Positions 46,043-54,542 of a stretch of 64,000 nt of DNA are shown here, piece by piece. Each line of letters begins with the position of its first letter. Position 1 is the stretch's first letter. A program made the translations under genes and the position numbers. The notes under the pieces are model-generated. The model was given only the letters and a program-made list of their open reading frames with translations. It was not told where the DNA came from and made no database searches. Source of the DNA: Acidobacteriota bacterium (lineage in GTDB: Bacteria > Acidobacteriota > Vicinamibacteria > Vicinamibacterales > UBA8438); contig VXRJ01000034.1 in NCBI GenBank assembly GCA_009838525.1, forward strand, positions 62,640-126,639, in the 5' to 3' direction.

Positions 46043-46519
46043 ATGCGTCAGTTCAGCCGCACGGTGCTTGTTGGTTTCGCGCTCGTCGCTTTCGGTTTCG
46101 CCGGTACGGCGGGAGCGCAGGACTCGGTTATCACCCGTGGGGACGCGATCGGGAATTCACCGGTGGTCGACCTCGCGGACGCGCTCAGCACCATTCACGC
46201 GTACACGGACACCAGCGTGATTCTGGAAGGGTCGGTGCGCCGGGTGTGCCAGGTGAAGGGATGCTGGATGGAGCTGGTGCAGGAGGGCGCGTCGCGTGGC
46301 CTGCGCGTCACGTTCAAGGACTACGGCTTCTTCGTCCCCACCGACTCGGACGGCCAGGCGGCGCGGATCGAGGGGGTCTTCGAGACCAACGTCTTCTCGA
46401 AGCGCCAGGCGGACCACCTCATCGAAGAGGGCGTGGAGCTGACCCGCAATCCCGACGGCACAGCGACCGAGGTGAGCTTCGTCGCCGCCGCCGTCGAGCT
46501 CCGGCCGGCCGGCAACTAA
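46043..46519 (+). CDS. Exported DUF4920 protein
   Basis: 158 aa from the ATG at 46043; the frame reaches back to 46007 without a better site. A signal peptide ends at GTAGAQ. The DUF4920 signature is the strand pair with VILEGSVRRVCQVKGCWMELVQ, where the two Cys of the CQVKGCW motif are invariant, then FKDYGFFVPTDSDG and ARIEGVF. The fold is OB-like, and the Cys pair could hold a metal or form a disulfide. The role is unknown; family members are exported small proteins in Bacteroidetes and Acidobacteria. Confidence 0.9.
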   Translation: MRQFSRTVLVGFALVAFGFAGTAGAQDSVITRGDAIGNSPVVDLADALSTIHAYTDTSVILEGSVRRVCQVKGCWMELVQEGASRGLRVTFKDYGFFVPTDSDGQAARIEGVFETNVFSKRQADHLIEEGVELTRNPDGTATEVSFVAAAVELRPAGN

Positions 46520-46732
46520 AAGCGTCAGCGCCCGCGCTGGCACGTGACGCGGATTCACATCGCCATCGGCCCTCGGTCCAGCGGGGCTTGACCACGGGCT
46601 CCCACCCACCCGTGGCGAAGAACGCGCCCACGAGGCGGCGCTCCGGTCCATTGTTGATCCCGCAATTGCGGAAACGAAGGCCGGAATCGACGCCGGTTGA
46701 CGCATAATGGAGCCGTTGCGAGGAGAACCGTG
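46520..46732. other. Longest gene-free stretch, with inverted repeats
   Basis: It holds an imperfect hairpin with outer stem GCGTCA/TGACGC (46518-46523 with 46541-46546) just after the DUF4920 stop and a perfect 12-bp palindrome CCGCAATTGCGG (46660-46671) about 60 bases before the next start. The palindrome is a possible operator. No small gene is convincing. Confidence 0.35.
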
Positions 46733-47644
46733 ATGCGCAGACCGAGATTGGTGGCGGCAGTGGCCGTGGGAGGGTTGGCGGTCCTGGCGGTAGTGGCGGC
46801 GGAGCGTCCGGCCGCCCAGCAGGAGATCACGCCGGAGCGGCTCGCCGAGTTGACGGCCATTCGACCCGTTCCCGGTAAGAACGGCCTGTACGTCATCCCG
46901 GGTCTCGACGGCGGTGTCACGGGCGGCAACGTCGCGGTGCGGGTCACCAACGACGGCGTCGTCCTCGTCGACAACAAGTTCCCCTACAGCTACGAGATGA
47001 TCACGACCGAAGTGCGGAAGATGACGTCCCTGCCGATCCGGTACGTGCTCGATACGCACCACCACGGCGACCATTCGGGAAGCAACGCCGACTTCATGGC
47101 GGTGAGCGAGGTGATCTCGCACAAGAACGCGCGCGGCAACATGATCCGGAACAACCAACCGGGCGCGCCGCGCGTCGTCTTCAGTGACGAGACCTCCATC
47201 TTCATCGGCGGCGTCGAAGTGCAGGCGCACCACTTCGGGCGCGGCCACACCGACGGCGACGCCGTCATTTATTTCCCGGACCTGCGCACGATCCACACCG
47301 GCGACCTGTTCATCTGGGGGCAGCGCTCCGACGGCAGCACGCTCTCGCCCTTCATGGACTTCGGTAACGGCGGCAGCGGGCTTGCGTGGACGGGAACTCT
47401 CGACGGCGTGCTGGAGCTCGATTTCGATACTGTCATCCCGGGCCACGGGCCGATCCTGGGCAAGGACGAGGTCCGCATCTTCCGCGACCGGATGCAGACC
47501 TTGCAGGACAGGATGCGAGAGGCGGTCGAGGCGGGTGTCAGTCGCGACGACGTGCCGGGCCGCATCCAGACCGACGACCTCGATTGGCCGCTGAGCGACG
47601 TGGCGCTTCAACGCTTCTACGACGAAGTGTCCGAGAGCCAGTAG
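46733..47644 (+). CDS. Exported metallo-beta-lactamase-fold hydrolase
   Basis: 303 aa from the ATG at 46733 after AGGAG at seven bases. An N-terminal hydrophobic signal (VAVGGLAVLAVVAA) precedes the MBL domain. The zinc motif is THHHGDHSG, followed by further ligands in HHFGRGHTDGDAV, HTGDLF and PGHGPILG, so both metal sites look complete. The HTDGD segment resembles quinoprotein relay-type MBL proteins and B3-like hydrolases rather than glyoxalase II. Exported members include lactonases, sulfatases and factors linked to PQQ dehydrogenases. It is 45 bp ahead of the copper monooxygenase-like gene on the same strand. Confidence 0.92.
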   Translation: MRRPRLVAAVAVGGLAVLAVVAAERPAAQQEITPERLAELTAIRPVPGKNGLYVIPGLDGGVTGGNVAVRVTNDGVVLVDNKFPYSYEMITTEVRKMTSLPIRYVLDTHHHGDHSGSNADFMAVSEVISHKNARGNMIRNNQPGAPRVVFSDETSIFIGGVEVQAHHFGRGHTDGDAVIYFPDLRTIHTGDLFIWGQRSDGSTLSPFMDFGNGGSGLAWTGTLDGVLELDFDTVIPGHGPILGKDEVRIFRDRMQTLQDRMREAVEAGVSRDDVPGRIQTDDLDWPLSDVALQRFYDEVSESQ

Positions 47645-47689
47645 CGTGAGATGCAGCCGTGGTGCAGGGCCACGGCGGGAGGCTGAACG

Positions 47690-48970
47690 ATGAACCGCAC
47701 GTGCTACACGGTCGGCGTCATCCTGGCGCTATTCTTCGTTGCCGCCGCGACCGCCGAGGGGGCTCAGGCGCCGGCCGAGACCACCTTCACCAAGGACGTG
47801 CTGCCGATCCTGCAGCGCGCCTGCCAGCAGTGCCATCGGCCCGGATCCGTCGCGCCGATGTCGCTCCTCACCTACGAAGACGTTCGGCCTTGGGCGCGCG
47901 CCATCCGCGACAAGACGGCGCAGCGCGAGATGCCGCCGTGGTTCATAGAACGGAACGTCGGCGTTCGCGCCTTCAAGGAAGATCCGTCGCTGTCGGACGA
48001 GGAGATCGCCACCATCGATCGCTGGGTGGAGGCCGGCGCGCCGCGGGGCAACCCGGCCGACGCGCCGCCGCCGGTTGAACTGGCGGACCTTGACGAGTGG
48101 CGCATCGGCACCCCCGAGTGGATTGTCGAGTTGCCGGAGGAAGTTGTCGTCGGCGCGGTAGATGCCGACCGCTGGCTCGACATCTGGGCCGACTCGCGGC
48201 TCACGGAGGACCGCTACATCAAGGCGGTCGAGACCAAGCCATCGCCCGGCGCCTACCCGGTGGTCCATCACGTCGCCACGTCCATGACGTGGGAAGAGGA
48301 GGACGGCGAAGAAGGGGGCGGCTTTCTCAACGAGTACGCGATGGGGAAGAACGGCGACATCTTTCCCAACGGAACCGGCCGCCTGATCAAGGCGGGCACG
48401 CAGATCCGCTTCAACATGCACTACAGCTCGGTGGGCGAGGAGATTCGCGACCGGACCCGCGTCGGCTTCCAGTTCTACCCGCCGGGGTACGTGCCTGACC
48501 AGGTCCTGATCTCGCGCCACGTGGGCGACAGCTTCGATACGCTCGACATCCGCGCCGGCGAGAGAGACGCGCGGAGTGACGGCTACTACGTCCTGCCCGA
48601 GCCTACGCAGGTGACCGGCTTCCAGCCGCACATGCACATCCGCGGCGACCGGATGTGCGTCGAGGCGATCTACCCGGACGGCAGGATCGACACCCTGAGC
48701 TGCACGAAGCACAACTTCGGCTGGCACATCGTCTACAACTACGCTGACCACGAGGCGCCGTTGCTGCCGGCCGGGACGATCCTTCACGTCATCGGCTGGC
48801 ACAACAATACGGCGACCAACCGCTACAACCCCGACCCGAAGAACTGGGTCGGCTTCGGCAACCGTTCCATCGACGACATGAGCTTCGCCTGGATGAGCTT
48901 CTTCCACATGTCGGACGACGAGTACGAGCGGCGGATCGAGGAGCGGGCGCGCCAGACGAACAACAACTGA
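47690..48970 (+). CDS. Exported heme-c/copper type II monooxygenase-like protein (PHM/DBM fold)
   Basis: 426 aa with a signal peptide. The first domain has one heme-c motif, CQQCH (Cys45-His49), in a planctomycete-type cytochrome. The rest fits the ascorbate-dependent type II copper monooxygenase fold of peptidylglycine alpha-hydroxylating monooxygenase and dopamine beta-monooxygenase. Candidate ligands are all in order: His193-His194 and His244 for one copper, and His314, His316 and Met397 for the other. Fused heme could supply electrons in place of ascorbate; this is inference. It overlaps the next gene by one base (TGATG). An NHL protein resembling the amidating lyase partner is 2.7 kb away. 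Confidence 0.85.
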   Translation: MNRTCYTVGVILALFFVAAATAEGAQAPAETTFTKDVLPILQRACQQCHRPGSVAPMSLLTYEDVRPWARAIRDKTAQREMPPWFIERNVGVRAFKEDPSLSDEEIATIDRWVEAGAPRGNPADAPPPVELADLDEWRIGTPEWIVELPEEVVVGAVDADRWLDIWADSRLTEDRYIKAVETKPSPGAYPVVHHVATSMTWEEEDGEEGGGFLNEYAMGKNGDIFPNGTGRLIKAGTQIRFNMHYSSVGEEIRDRTRVGFQFYPPGYVPDQVLISRHVGDSFDTLDIRAGERDARSDGYYVLPEPTQVTGFQPHMHIRGDRMCVEAIYPDGRIDTLSCTKHNFGWHIVYNYADHEAPLLPAGTILHVIGWHNNTATNRYNPDPKNWVGFGNRSIDDMSFAWMSFFHMSDDEYERRIEERARQTNNN

Positions 48971-49818
48971 TGCGCGCCGCCGGGCCCACCGCCATTCGGC
49001 TCTGCTCCGCCCTCACCGCGGCCTGCCTGCTGGCGTCCGCGCCGCCCGCTGGCGCGCAGACCTACCACAGCGGGCAGAACCTGCAGCCGGTGTTCGAGGG
49101 ATGGGAGGAGAATCCCGACGGCAGCTTCAACATGGTCTTCGGTTACCTCAACCGCAACTACGAGGAGCACCTGAACATCCCGGTCGGTCCGGACAACCAC
49201 TTCGAACCCGGACCCGCCGACCGGGGTCAGCCCACCTACTTCTACCCGCGCCGCCAGCGGGTCATCTTCCGGGTCCGCGTTCCCGCCGACTGGGGCGACA
49301 AGGAACTCGTCTGGACCGTTACCGCGCACGGCAAGGCCGACCGCGCCGTTGGCTGGCTGGTGCCGGAGCAGATCATCGACGAGCAGGTAATCGCCATGAA
49401 TCGCGCCGGCGGGGGCGCGCCGGAGATGGCCAACGCGGCCCCGACGATCCACATCGAGGAGGGCCTGGAGCGAACCGCCAGCGTCGGCGAGGCGCTCGCC
49501 CTCACCGCGGTGATTGCCGATGACGGTATCCCCGAGATGCGCCCCGCCCGCAACAGCCGCCCGCCCGGCCGCCGGAACGCCCGCGGTCTGCGCCTGGCCT
49601 GGATTCACTACCGCGGTCCGGCCGATGTCGCCTTCGACCCCTGGACGCCGCCGATGGAGGACCACACGCCCGGCTGGACCCCGCCGGAGCTGCCGCCGGA
49701 CGGCCGCGTCGTCACCACCGTCACGTTCACCGAGCCAGGCACTTACGTGCTCCGGGGAATGGCTGACGACGGCTTCCTGTATTCCCACGCCGACGTCACG
49801 GTGACGGTGACGCCGTAG
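48970..49818 (+). CDS. Exported protein of unknown function coupled to the copper monooxygenase-like gene
   Basis: 282 aa, start overlapping the preceding stop by one base. Signal peptide to about residue 29 (PPAGAQ). The mature part opens LQPVFEGWEENPDGSFNMVFGYLNRNYEEHLNIPVG, keeps RVPADWGDKELVWTVTAHGK, and ends in an Ig-like module (TVTFTEPGTYVLRGMADDGFLYSHADVTV). I recognise no named family; similar sequences accompany the monooxygenase-like gene in related genomes as far as I recall, but this needs a search. The two-sandwich layout suggests a binding subunit or partner of the enzyme. No catalytic site is evident. Confidence 0.8.
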   Translation: MRAAGPTAIRLCSALTAACLLASAPPAGAQTYHSGQNLQPVFEGWEENPDGSFNMVFGYLNRNYEEHLNIPVGPDNHFEPGPADRGQPTYFYPRRQRVIFRVRVPADWGDKELVWTVTAHGKADRAVGWLVPEQIIDEQVIAMNRAGGGAPEMANAAPTIHIEEGLERTASVGEALALTAVIADDGIPEMRPARNSRPPGRRNARGLRLAWIHYRGPADVAFDPWTPPMEDHTPGWTPPELPPDGRVVTTVTFTEPGTYVLRGMADDGFLYSHADVTVTVTP

Positions 49819-49886
49819 GACCGGCAGTGGAACCGCACGCTCCTCGGTGTTGGCGTTCGCGGCCAGCCGGGAGCAAGGAGCAAGAG

Positions 49887-51701
49887 ATGATTTCATCCAA
49901 CTGGGCGGCAACCCGACGACTCCTCGTAGCCATGACCGCGGTTGCCATGGTCACTGGCACATCGACGGCGGCTGGGCAGCAGGGACGGACCACCCGGCAG
50001 GGAGCGCCGCCGAACATCACGGCGGGCGGCCAGACCAACTGGACGAGCCACAACCTCGACCTCGACAACAGCCGCTACTCGGAACTCGACCAGATAAACG
50101 CGGGAACGGCTGGCCGATTGTCCGAGCAGTGGTCCTACGAGGTCGCGGCGGGGATCGATGTCGCCCAGGTGACGCCGCTCGTGGTCGACGGCCTCATGTA
50201 CCTGCATGCGGGCCCCAGAGTGATTGCCATCAATGCCGTCACCGGGGAGGAGGTCTGGAACCTCGAGCTGAACGAGGCGCGGACCAACCGCGTGCGGGGG
50301 CCGACCTACGCGGAGGGGAAGATCTACTCCTACAACGGCCCCAACCTCGTCGCGGCCGACGCGAAGACCGGCGAACTCGTGGAATCGTACGGCGACGGCG
50401 GCGTTCTGCCGGTCGTCGGATTGGCGCTGCAGGCCAAGTATCCGGACGTTTATCCGCCGACCCTGGATCCGCACGAGCTGGGCTATCGGATCACGGCCGC
50501 GCCCGCGTACCACGACGGCACGCTTTACGTCGGCGCGGCGCTTTCGGAGGGGCACATCCCGGGTGGCCTGGTGATTGCCACCGATGCCGCCACCGGGGCC
50601 ATCAAGTGGGTCTTCAACACGATCCCGCAGCGGCCGCAGGACGACGGGTGGGAGATCGCGCGCGACACGTGGGGCGACGGCCAGCGTGCCGGCGGCGGGG
50701 TCTGGACGCAGCCCGCCATCGACCTCGACTTGGGGCTCATCTACTTCAACACCGGCAACCCATCGCCCGACTACGACGGATCGGCGCGACCCGGCGCGAA
50801 CCTGTTCACCAACGCCACCGTCGCTCTCGACCTGGAAACCGGCGCGCTCCGCTGGTACTACCAGGCCATCCATCACGACCTGTGGGACTGGGACCACGTC
50901 ACCGGACCGGTGCTTTTCGATGTGACACGCAACGGCGAGACGATCCGGGGCGTCGGTTCGGCCGGCAAGAACTGCCTGCTCTACCTGTGGCACCGCGAGA
51001 CCGGCGAGCCGATCAACCCGATGGTGGAGACGCTGGTGCCGACCGAGACGAACGTGCCCGGCGAAGTGGTCTATCCGACCCAGCCCATCCCGCATAACGC
51101 GCGCGGCGTGCCGATGATGCCGTTCTGCGCCACGTACGTGCACCTGGACGATCCGGAGATGCAGTCGAGGTCGCGACAGATGTACACGCCGTACTCCATC
51201 GAGGAGCACCTGATCGTCGCTCATGGCGGATCAAGCTTCGGCTCGCCCGCATTCAGCCCGCGCACGGGGCTGCTCTACGTCACCGGCAAGAACGCGGCGG
51301 TCTCGATGATCGTCCGGCCGGTCGGCGACAGCCTGGAGCCGGGGCCGCACGGCGACGGCCACAGCGCGAACTTCGAGGAGATCAGCCGCATTCCCGAATT
51401 CACGCCGACCACGACCCTTACTGCCTACGAGCCGGCAAGCGGGGAAGAGGTGTGGCAACAGGTGTTTCCGGCCCTCACCACCATCGGGGCGAGCGGCAAC
51501 CTTGCTACGGCGGGCGATCTGGTTTTCCAGGGCGCGGACGACGGCGCCTTCTATGCGTTCCACGCGGAGACCGGCGAGTTGCTGTTCGAACACCGGGCGC
51601 CGCGTCCCGTTCGGTCGAGTCCGATGACCTACCAGGTCAACGGAAAGCAGTACGTCACGGTGATCGCGACCAACACCGTGTTGACGTTCACGCTCCCGTA
51701 A
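49887..51701 (+). CDS. Exported PQQ-dependent dehydrogenase-type eight-bladed propeller
   Basis: 604 aa from the ATG at 49887 after AAGGAG; upstream in-frame ATG at 49827 has no site. After the signal peptide the protein has repeated propeller blades, including NWTSHNLDLDNSRYSELDQIN, LMYLHAGPRVIAINAVTGEEVW and LVIATDAATGAIKWVF. It also has the quinoprotein-type DLWDWDHVTGPVLFDV segment, typical of glucose and alcohol quinoproteins. Electron transfer would pass from substrate to PQQ and then to a cytochrome. No PQQ synthesis genes are in the window. A separate heme-c domain is lacking, so a partner cytochrome is needed, perhaps the neighbour at 47690. Confidence 0.88.
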   Translation: MISSNWAATRRLLVAMTAVAMVTGTSTAAGQQGRTTRQGAPPNITAGGQTNWTSHNLDLDNSRYSELDQINAGTAGRLSEQWSYEVAAGIDVAQVTPLVVDGLMYLHAGPRVIAINAVTGEEVWNLELNEARTNRVRGPTYAEGKIYSYNGPNLVAADAKTGELVESYGDGGVLPVVGLALQAKYPDVYPPTLDPHELGYRITAAPAYHDGTLYVGAALSEGHIPGGLVIATDAATGAIKWVFNTIPQRPQDDGWEIARDTWGDGQRAGGGVWTQPAIDLDLGLIYFNTGNPSPDYDGSARPGANLFTNATVALDLETGALRWYYQAIHHDLWDWDHVTGPVLFDVTRNGETIRGVGSAGKNCLLYLWHRETGEPINPMVETLVPTETNVPGEVVYPTQPIPHNARGVPMMPFCATYVHLDDPEMQSRSRQMYTPYSIEEHLIVAHGGSSFGSPAFSPRTGLLYVTGKNAAVSMIVRPVGDSLEPGPHGDGHSANFEEISRIPEFTPTTTLTAYEPASGEEVWQQVFPALTTIGASGNLATAGDLVFQGADDGAFYAFHAETGELLFEHRAPRPVRSSPMTYQVNGKQYVTVIATNTVLTFTLP

Positions 51702-51720
51702 CCCCGGGGCGGTGGCGCGT

Positions 51721-52797
51721 TCATCGTCCGCCCGGCTCGTCCGGCCGGACGTACTTCAGGAGCGCGCCGCCGTACGCCACCACGGCGCCGTAGACCGTTC
51801 CGTCGGCGGCGACGGTGACTCCTTCGGGATTGGATCCGTCGATGAACCAGTCCAGTGAACCGGTGCGCAGGTTGCCGATGCGGACGCCGTATTCCCAGCC
51901 CGGATGCTGGCCGTTCCGTGACGACGCCGAGTCGGCGACGTAGACCGTGTCGTCGGCGGTGATGTGGAGGCCGCTCGGCCGGCTGTACTGGTAGAACTCC
52001 TCGATGAACGCGCCGTCGGGGCTGAACACCTGGAGCCGGTCGTTGCCTCGGTCGGCGACCACGACCCGGCCCCGCGAGTCGAGATCGATGGCGTGCGGCG
52101 TGCGGAACTGGCCCGCTCCGTCGCCCCACGAGCCCCATTCCGCCAGATAGGTTCCGTCGGGCGCGAACTTTACGACGCGGGCCGTCGTGTGGGGACCGGC
52201 CCCGGGAAGCTGGCCCCCGTGTCCGTCGGCGACGTAGATCGTGCCGTCGCCCGCAACCACCACGTCGCAGGGCTGGTCGAGGGTGTTTGGCCCGGCGGTG
52301 CCGACGCCCGGCGTGCCGAGCGTCATCAGCAGCTCTCCCTCCGGGCTGAACTTCATGACGACGTGACCCTTGCCCTCCCGGTGCGGATCCGTGCCATCCG
52401 GCCCCTGGGCGTCGGTGACCCAGACGTTGCCCTCGGGATCGACGTGCAGCCCATGAGGCTGGATCATCAAACCGGCCCCGAAGCTGGCGACGAGGTTCCC
52501 TTCCGGGTCGAACTTCAGCACGGGGTCGAGGTCGAGGCCCACGCAGGAGTTGCCGCCGCAGCGCTCGGCGACCCAAACATGGCGGCCGTCCCGGTCCATG
52601 TCGACTCCGCCCGTCGATCCCCACTCGCGACCGTCCGGCAGCTTTGCCCACCCGCGGACCGTGACATAGGGATTGGGGGCATCATTCTGCGGCGCGATGT
52701 CGGGTTGCGCGAAGGCTGGACTAGCGGTCCCGACGCAGGCTCCGAGAACGAACAGTGGGGACAGCACGCGCAAGGAGGCCGCCAGGCGAGTTGGCAT
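51721..52797 (-). CDS. Exported NHL-repeat protein resembling peptidyl-alpha-hydroxyglycine amidating lyase
   Basis: 358 aa from the ATG at 52797; a longer open frame to 53679 is only a shadow of the divergent gene. A Sec signal ends near SPAFAQ. Six NHL-type blades follow, with landmarks IQPHGLHVDPEGNVWVTDAQG, LDQPCDVVVAGDGTIYVADGHG, FRTPHAIDLDSRGRVVVADRGNDR and RPSGLHITADDTVYVAD. The HGLHVDPEGNVWVTD type of stretch is the one used to recognise the amidating-lyase half of peptide alpha-amidation, but many secreted NHL proteins share it, so activity is unproven. It converges on the PQQ-type gene (19 bp) and is divergent from the aldolase-like gene. Confidence 0.85.
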   Translation of the reverse strand: MPTRLAASLRVLSPLFVLGACVGTASPAFAQPDIAPQNDAPNPYVTVRGWAKLPDGREWGSTGGVDMDRDGRHVWVAERCGGNSCVGLDLDPVLKFDPEGNLVASFGAGLMIQPHGLHVDPEGNVWVTDAQGPDGTDPHREGKGHVVMKFSPEGELLMTLGTPGVGTAGPNTLDQPCDVVVAGDGTIYVADGHGGQLPGAGPHTTARVVKFAPDGTYLAEWGSWGDGAGQFRTPHAIDLDSRGRVVVADRGNDRLQVFSPDGAFIEEFYQYSRPSGLHITADDTVYVADSASSRNGQHPGWEYGVRIGNLRTGSLDWFIDGSNPEGVTVAADGTVYGAVVAYGGALLKYVRPDEPGGR

Positions 52798-52917
52798 GTC
52801 GAACCGTAACACGCGCGGCGGTGGATGGCGGGGCGGGTCACGGGGTAGACTCGCCCGGTAGACAGAGTCGGCGCGGCGTACGCGCAAGACGCGGGACAGC
52901 ACCAAGCGAGGGATGTC

Positions 52918-54060
52918 ATGAGAATCACCACGTTGTTCAAGGTCGCCGTCGTGGTCGGGGCGCTGGCCGCCATGACCGCCGGAGATGCGACCGCCCAGTT
53001 CCGGGCCTCGGAATTCGACTTCGGATCGCGTTTCGACCTGCCGCAAGGGGAGACGGCCGAGATCTGGAATCCCGCCAAGCGCAAGCTGGTGGCCGGCGGA
53101 CCGATGATTGGGGGAACGGTCCGGGGAACGGATCCGCGCATGTACTGCGCGATGGCGGCAGCCGGCTACGACTTCATCTGGGTCGAAATGCAGCATGAGG
53201 CCATTTCGTGGGAGCAGGTTGCGCGCATGTGGCGGACGTGCCCCGGGCCGGCCGCGCCCGGCGTGCGCGTCGCCTATGCCGACGAGCGTGAGATTCAGCA
53301 CGCCACCGACATGGGCGCTCTGGTCATCGTGGTGCCTACCGTCGACAGCGTAGAAGAGGCGCAGGCCGCGGTCGACTGGACCTATTTCCCTCCGCTCGGG
53401 CGCCGGAGCGCGGGTGGCGGCCAGGGCCCCGGCGAGATGTGGAACCAGGTGCCCGGCGGCTACCGCCAGACATGGAACGACAACGTCGTCCTGTTCCTGA
53501 TGATCGAGACACTCGAGGGGGTCGAGGCGGCGCGTGAGATCGCCAGGCTTCCGGGCGTCGACGGGCTGTTCGCGGCAAGCGGCGACCTTGGCAACTTCTC
53601 CGGCTTCGGCGAGGGCGACACGGAGTACGAGGCGCTGATCACCGAGGTGTCGGAGGCGGCCATCGAAGCCGGCATCCATGCCTGCGCCCCGCTCCGCTGG
53701 GCCAACCGCGCGTCGTTCACCTGTTTCCAGGCGGGCACCGAGGCGGCGAACATCCGCCGCGGCGCGGCGGCGGAGATCGAGCAGGCCAACCAGAGCTTCG
53801 CTGCCACCGGCGGCGGCGCCCCAATGGAGCGCTCCGGCGTGGCGGCGTTGCTTGCCGAGCTGACCGCGCAGTGCGGTTCGATCACGTATGAGGACGACTG
53901 CTACTCGGCGGTCCGGAGCGCGGCGAGCGGAGCCAGCGGCATGTCGGACGCGGAGCAGGGGCAGGTGATCCGCCGGCTGCGCGAGATCATGGGCAACAAC
54001 CCGAACCAGGCGGCCCGCATCGGCGAGATTGCATCCGACGCGGGACTGTCGGTCGACTAG
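52918..54060 (+). CDS. Exported HpcH/HpaI aldolase-family protein
   Basis: 380 aa. The N-terminus is a clear signal peptide (VAVVVGALAAMTAGDATAQ), which is unusual because the family is normally cytosolic. The class II aldolase barrel is recognisable: GTVRGTDPRMYCAMAAAGYDFIWVEMQHE, with His as catalytic base, an Arg in GVRVAYADE, a metal-binding Glu in FLMIETLEGVE and Asp in ASGDLGNFSGF. The family cleaves or forms 2-keto acids with pyruvate using a divalent metal. A C-terminal extension of about 60 residues (after QCGSITYEDDC) is not part of the usual 250-residue barrel. It is alone on its transcript, ended by the structured convergent region. Confidence 0.86.
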   Translation: MRITTLFKVAVVVGALAAMTAGDATAQFRASEFDFGSRFDLPQGETAEIWNPAKRKLVAGGPMIGGTVRGTDPRMYCAMAAAGYDFIWVEMQHEAISWEQVARMWRTCPGPAAPGVRVAYADEREIQHATDMGALVIVVPTVDSVEEAQAAVDWTYFPPLGRRSAGGGQGPGEMWNQVPGGYRQTWNDNVVLFLMIETLEGVEAAREIARLPGVDGLFAASGDLGNFSGFGEGDTEYEALITEVSEAAIEAGIHACAPLRWANRASFTCFQAGTEAANIRRGAAAEIEQANQSFAATGGGAPMERSGVAALLAELTAQCGSITYEDDCYSAVRSAASGASGMSDAEQGQVIRRLREIMGNNPNQAARIGEIASDAGLSVD

Positions 54061-54074
54061 GCGCTTGCGCCGTA

Positions 54075-54118
54075 GAAGTTGCGCGCCAGCGGAACTTCCA
54101 ACGCGCCCGCAAGGGCGC
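54075..54118. terminator. Bidirectional structured region between convergent genes
   Basis: Two hairpins fill the 59-bp gap: GAAGTT/AACTTC (54075-54080 with 54093-54098) and a perfect GCGCCC-GCAA-GGGCGC (54103-54118) with a GNRA tetraloop. They could end transcripts from either side. Confidence 0.5.
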
Positions 54119-54119
54119 C

Positions 54120-54542
54120 TCAGTCGGAATCCTGCGTGAGGACGTGCGGCCGCACGCGCTCAACCACGAGCCGGGCGGCCGCGCGCGCCTCCTCGGCGTC
54201 GCGTTCCCGGTAGAAGTCCGACGGCGTCAGGTCTTCGGCGCCGTAGAAAGCAAGCTCGCGGTCACGCCGCAGGAGGCGGGAGGCCGCGGCGAGCCGGTCG
54301 ATCTCGCTGGCCAGGCCTGCCGGCAACTGGCTCCGCTCGGCCTCCAGAACGTCGGCGACGTCGTGCACGCGCGGCGGGTCGATGCCGGCGGCGCGCAGCA
54401 GGCCCTTAAGGGCGAGTTCGACGACCTCCTGCGATTCCCGAACGACATCGGCCCAGCTCCCCGACTCGTACAGGACGTCTAGCGCCCGCAGGCGCGTGGC
54501 GGCGCGTCTGACGTAGTCGGTGGCGAGGGCGCGATTGCGCAT
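54120..54542 (-). CDS. HEPN-domain protein
   Basis: 140 aa, almost all a single four-helix HEPN domain. Typical parts are RNRALATDYVRRAATRLRALDVLY, SWADVVRESQEVVELALKGLLRA, VHDVADVLEAE and a late RELAFYGAEDLTPSDFYRERDAEEA. HEPN proteins act as RNases or RNA-binding toxins, often beside a minimal nucleotidyltransferase that inactivates them by AMPylation. A canonical RxxxxH RNase motif is not clear here, so it may not be a nuclease. Start and stop overlap with the nucleotidyltransferase by one base (TGATG), giving coupled translation. Confidence 0.85.
   Translation of the reverse strand: MRNRALATDYVRRAATRLRALDVLYESGSWADVVRESQEVVELALKGLLRAAGIDPPRVHDVADVLEAERSQLPAGLASEIDRLAAASRLLRRDRELAFYGAEDLTPSDFYRERDAEEARAAARLVVERVRPHVLTQDSD

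Noticed and set aside
46246-46707. Possible small gene filling the 46520-46732 gap
   Set aside because: The frame starts inside the DUF4920 gene, has no site of its own and shows no family resemblance.
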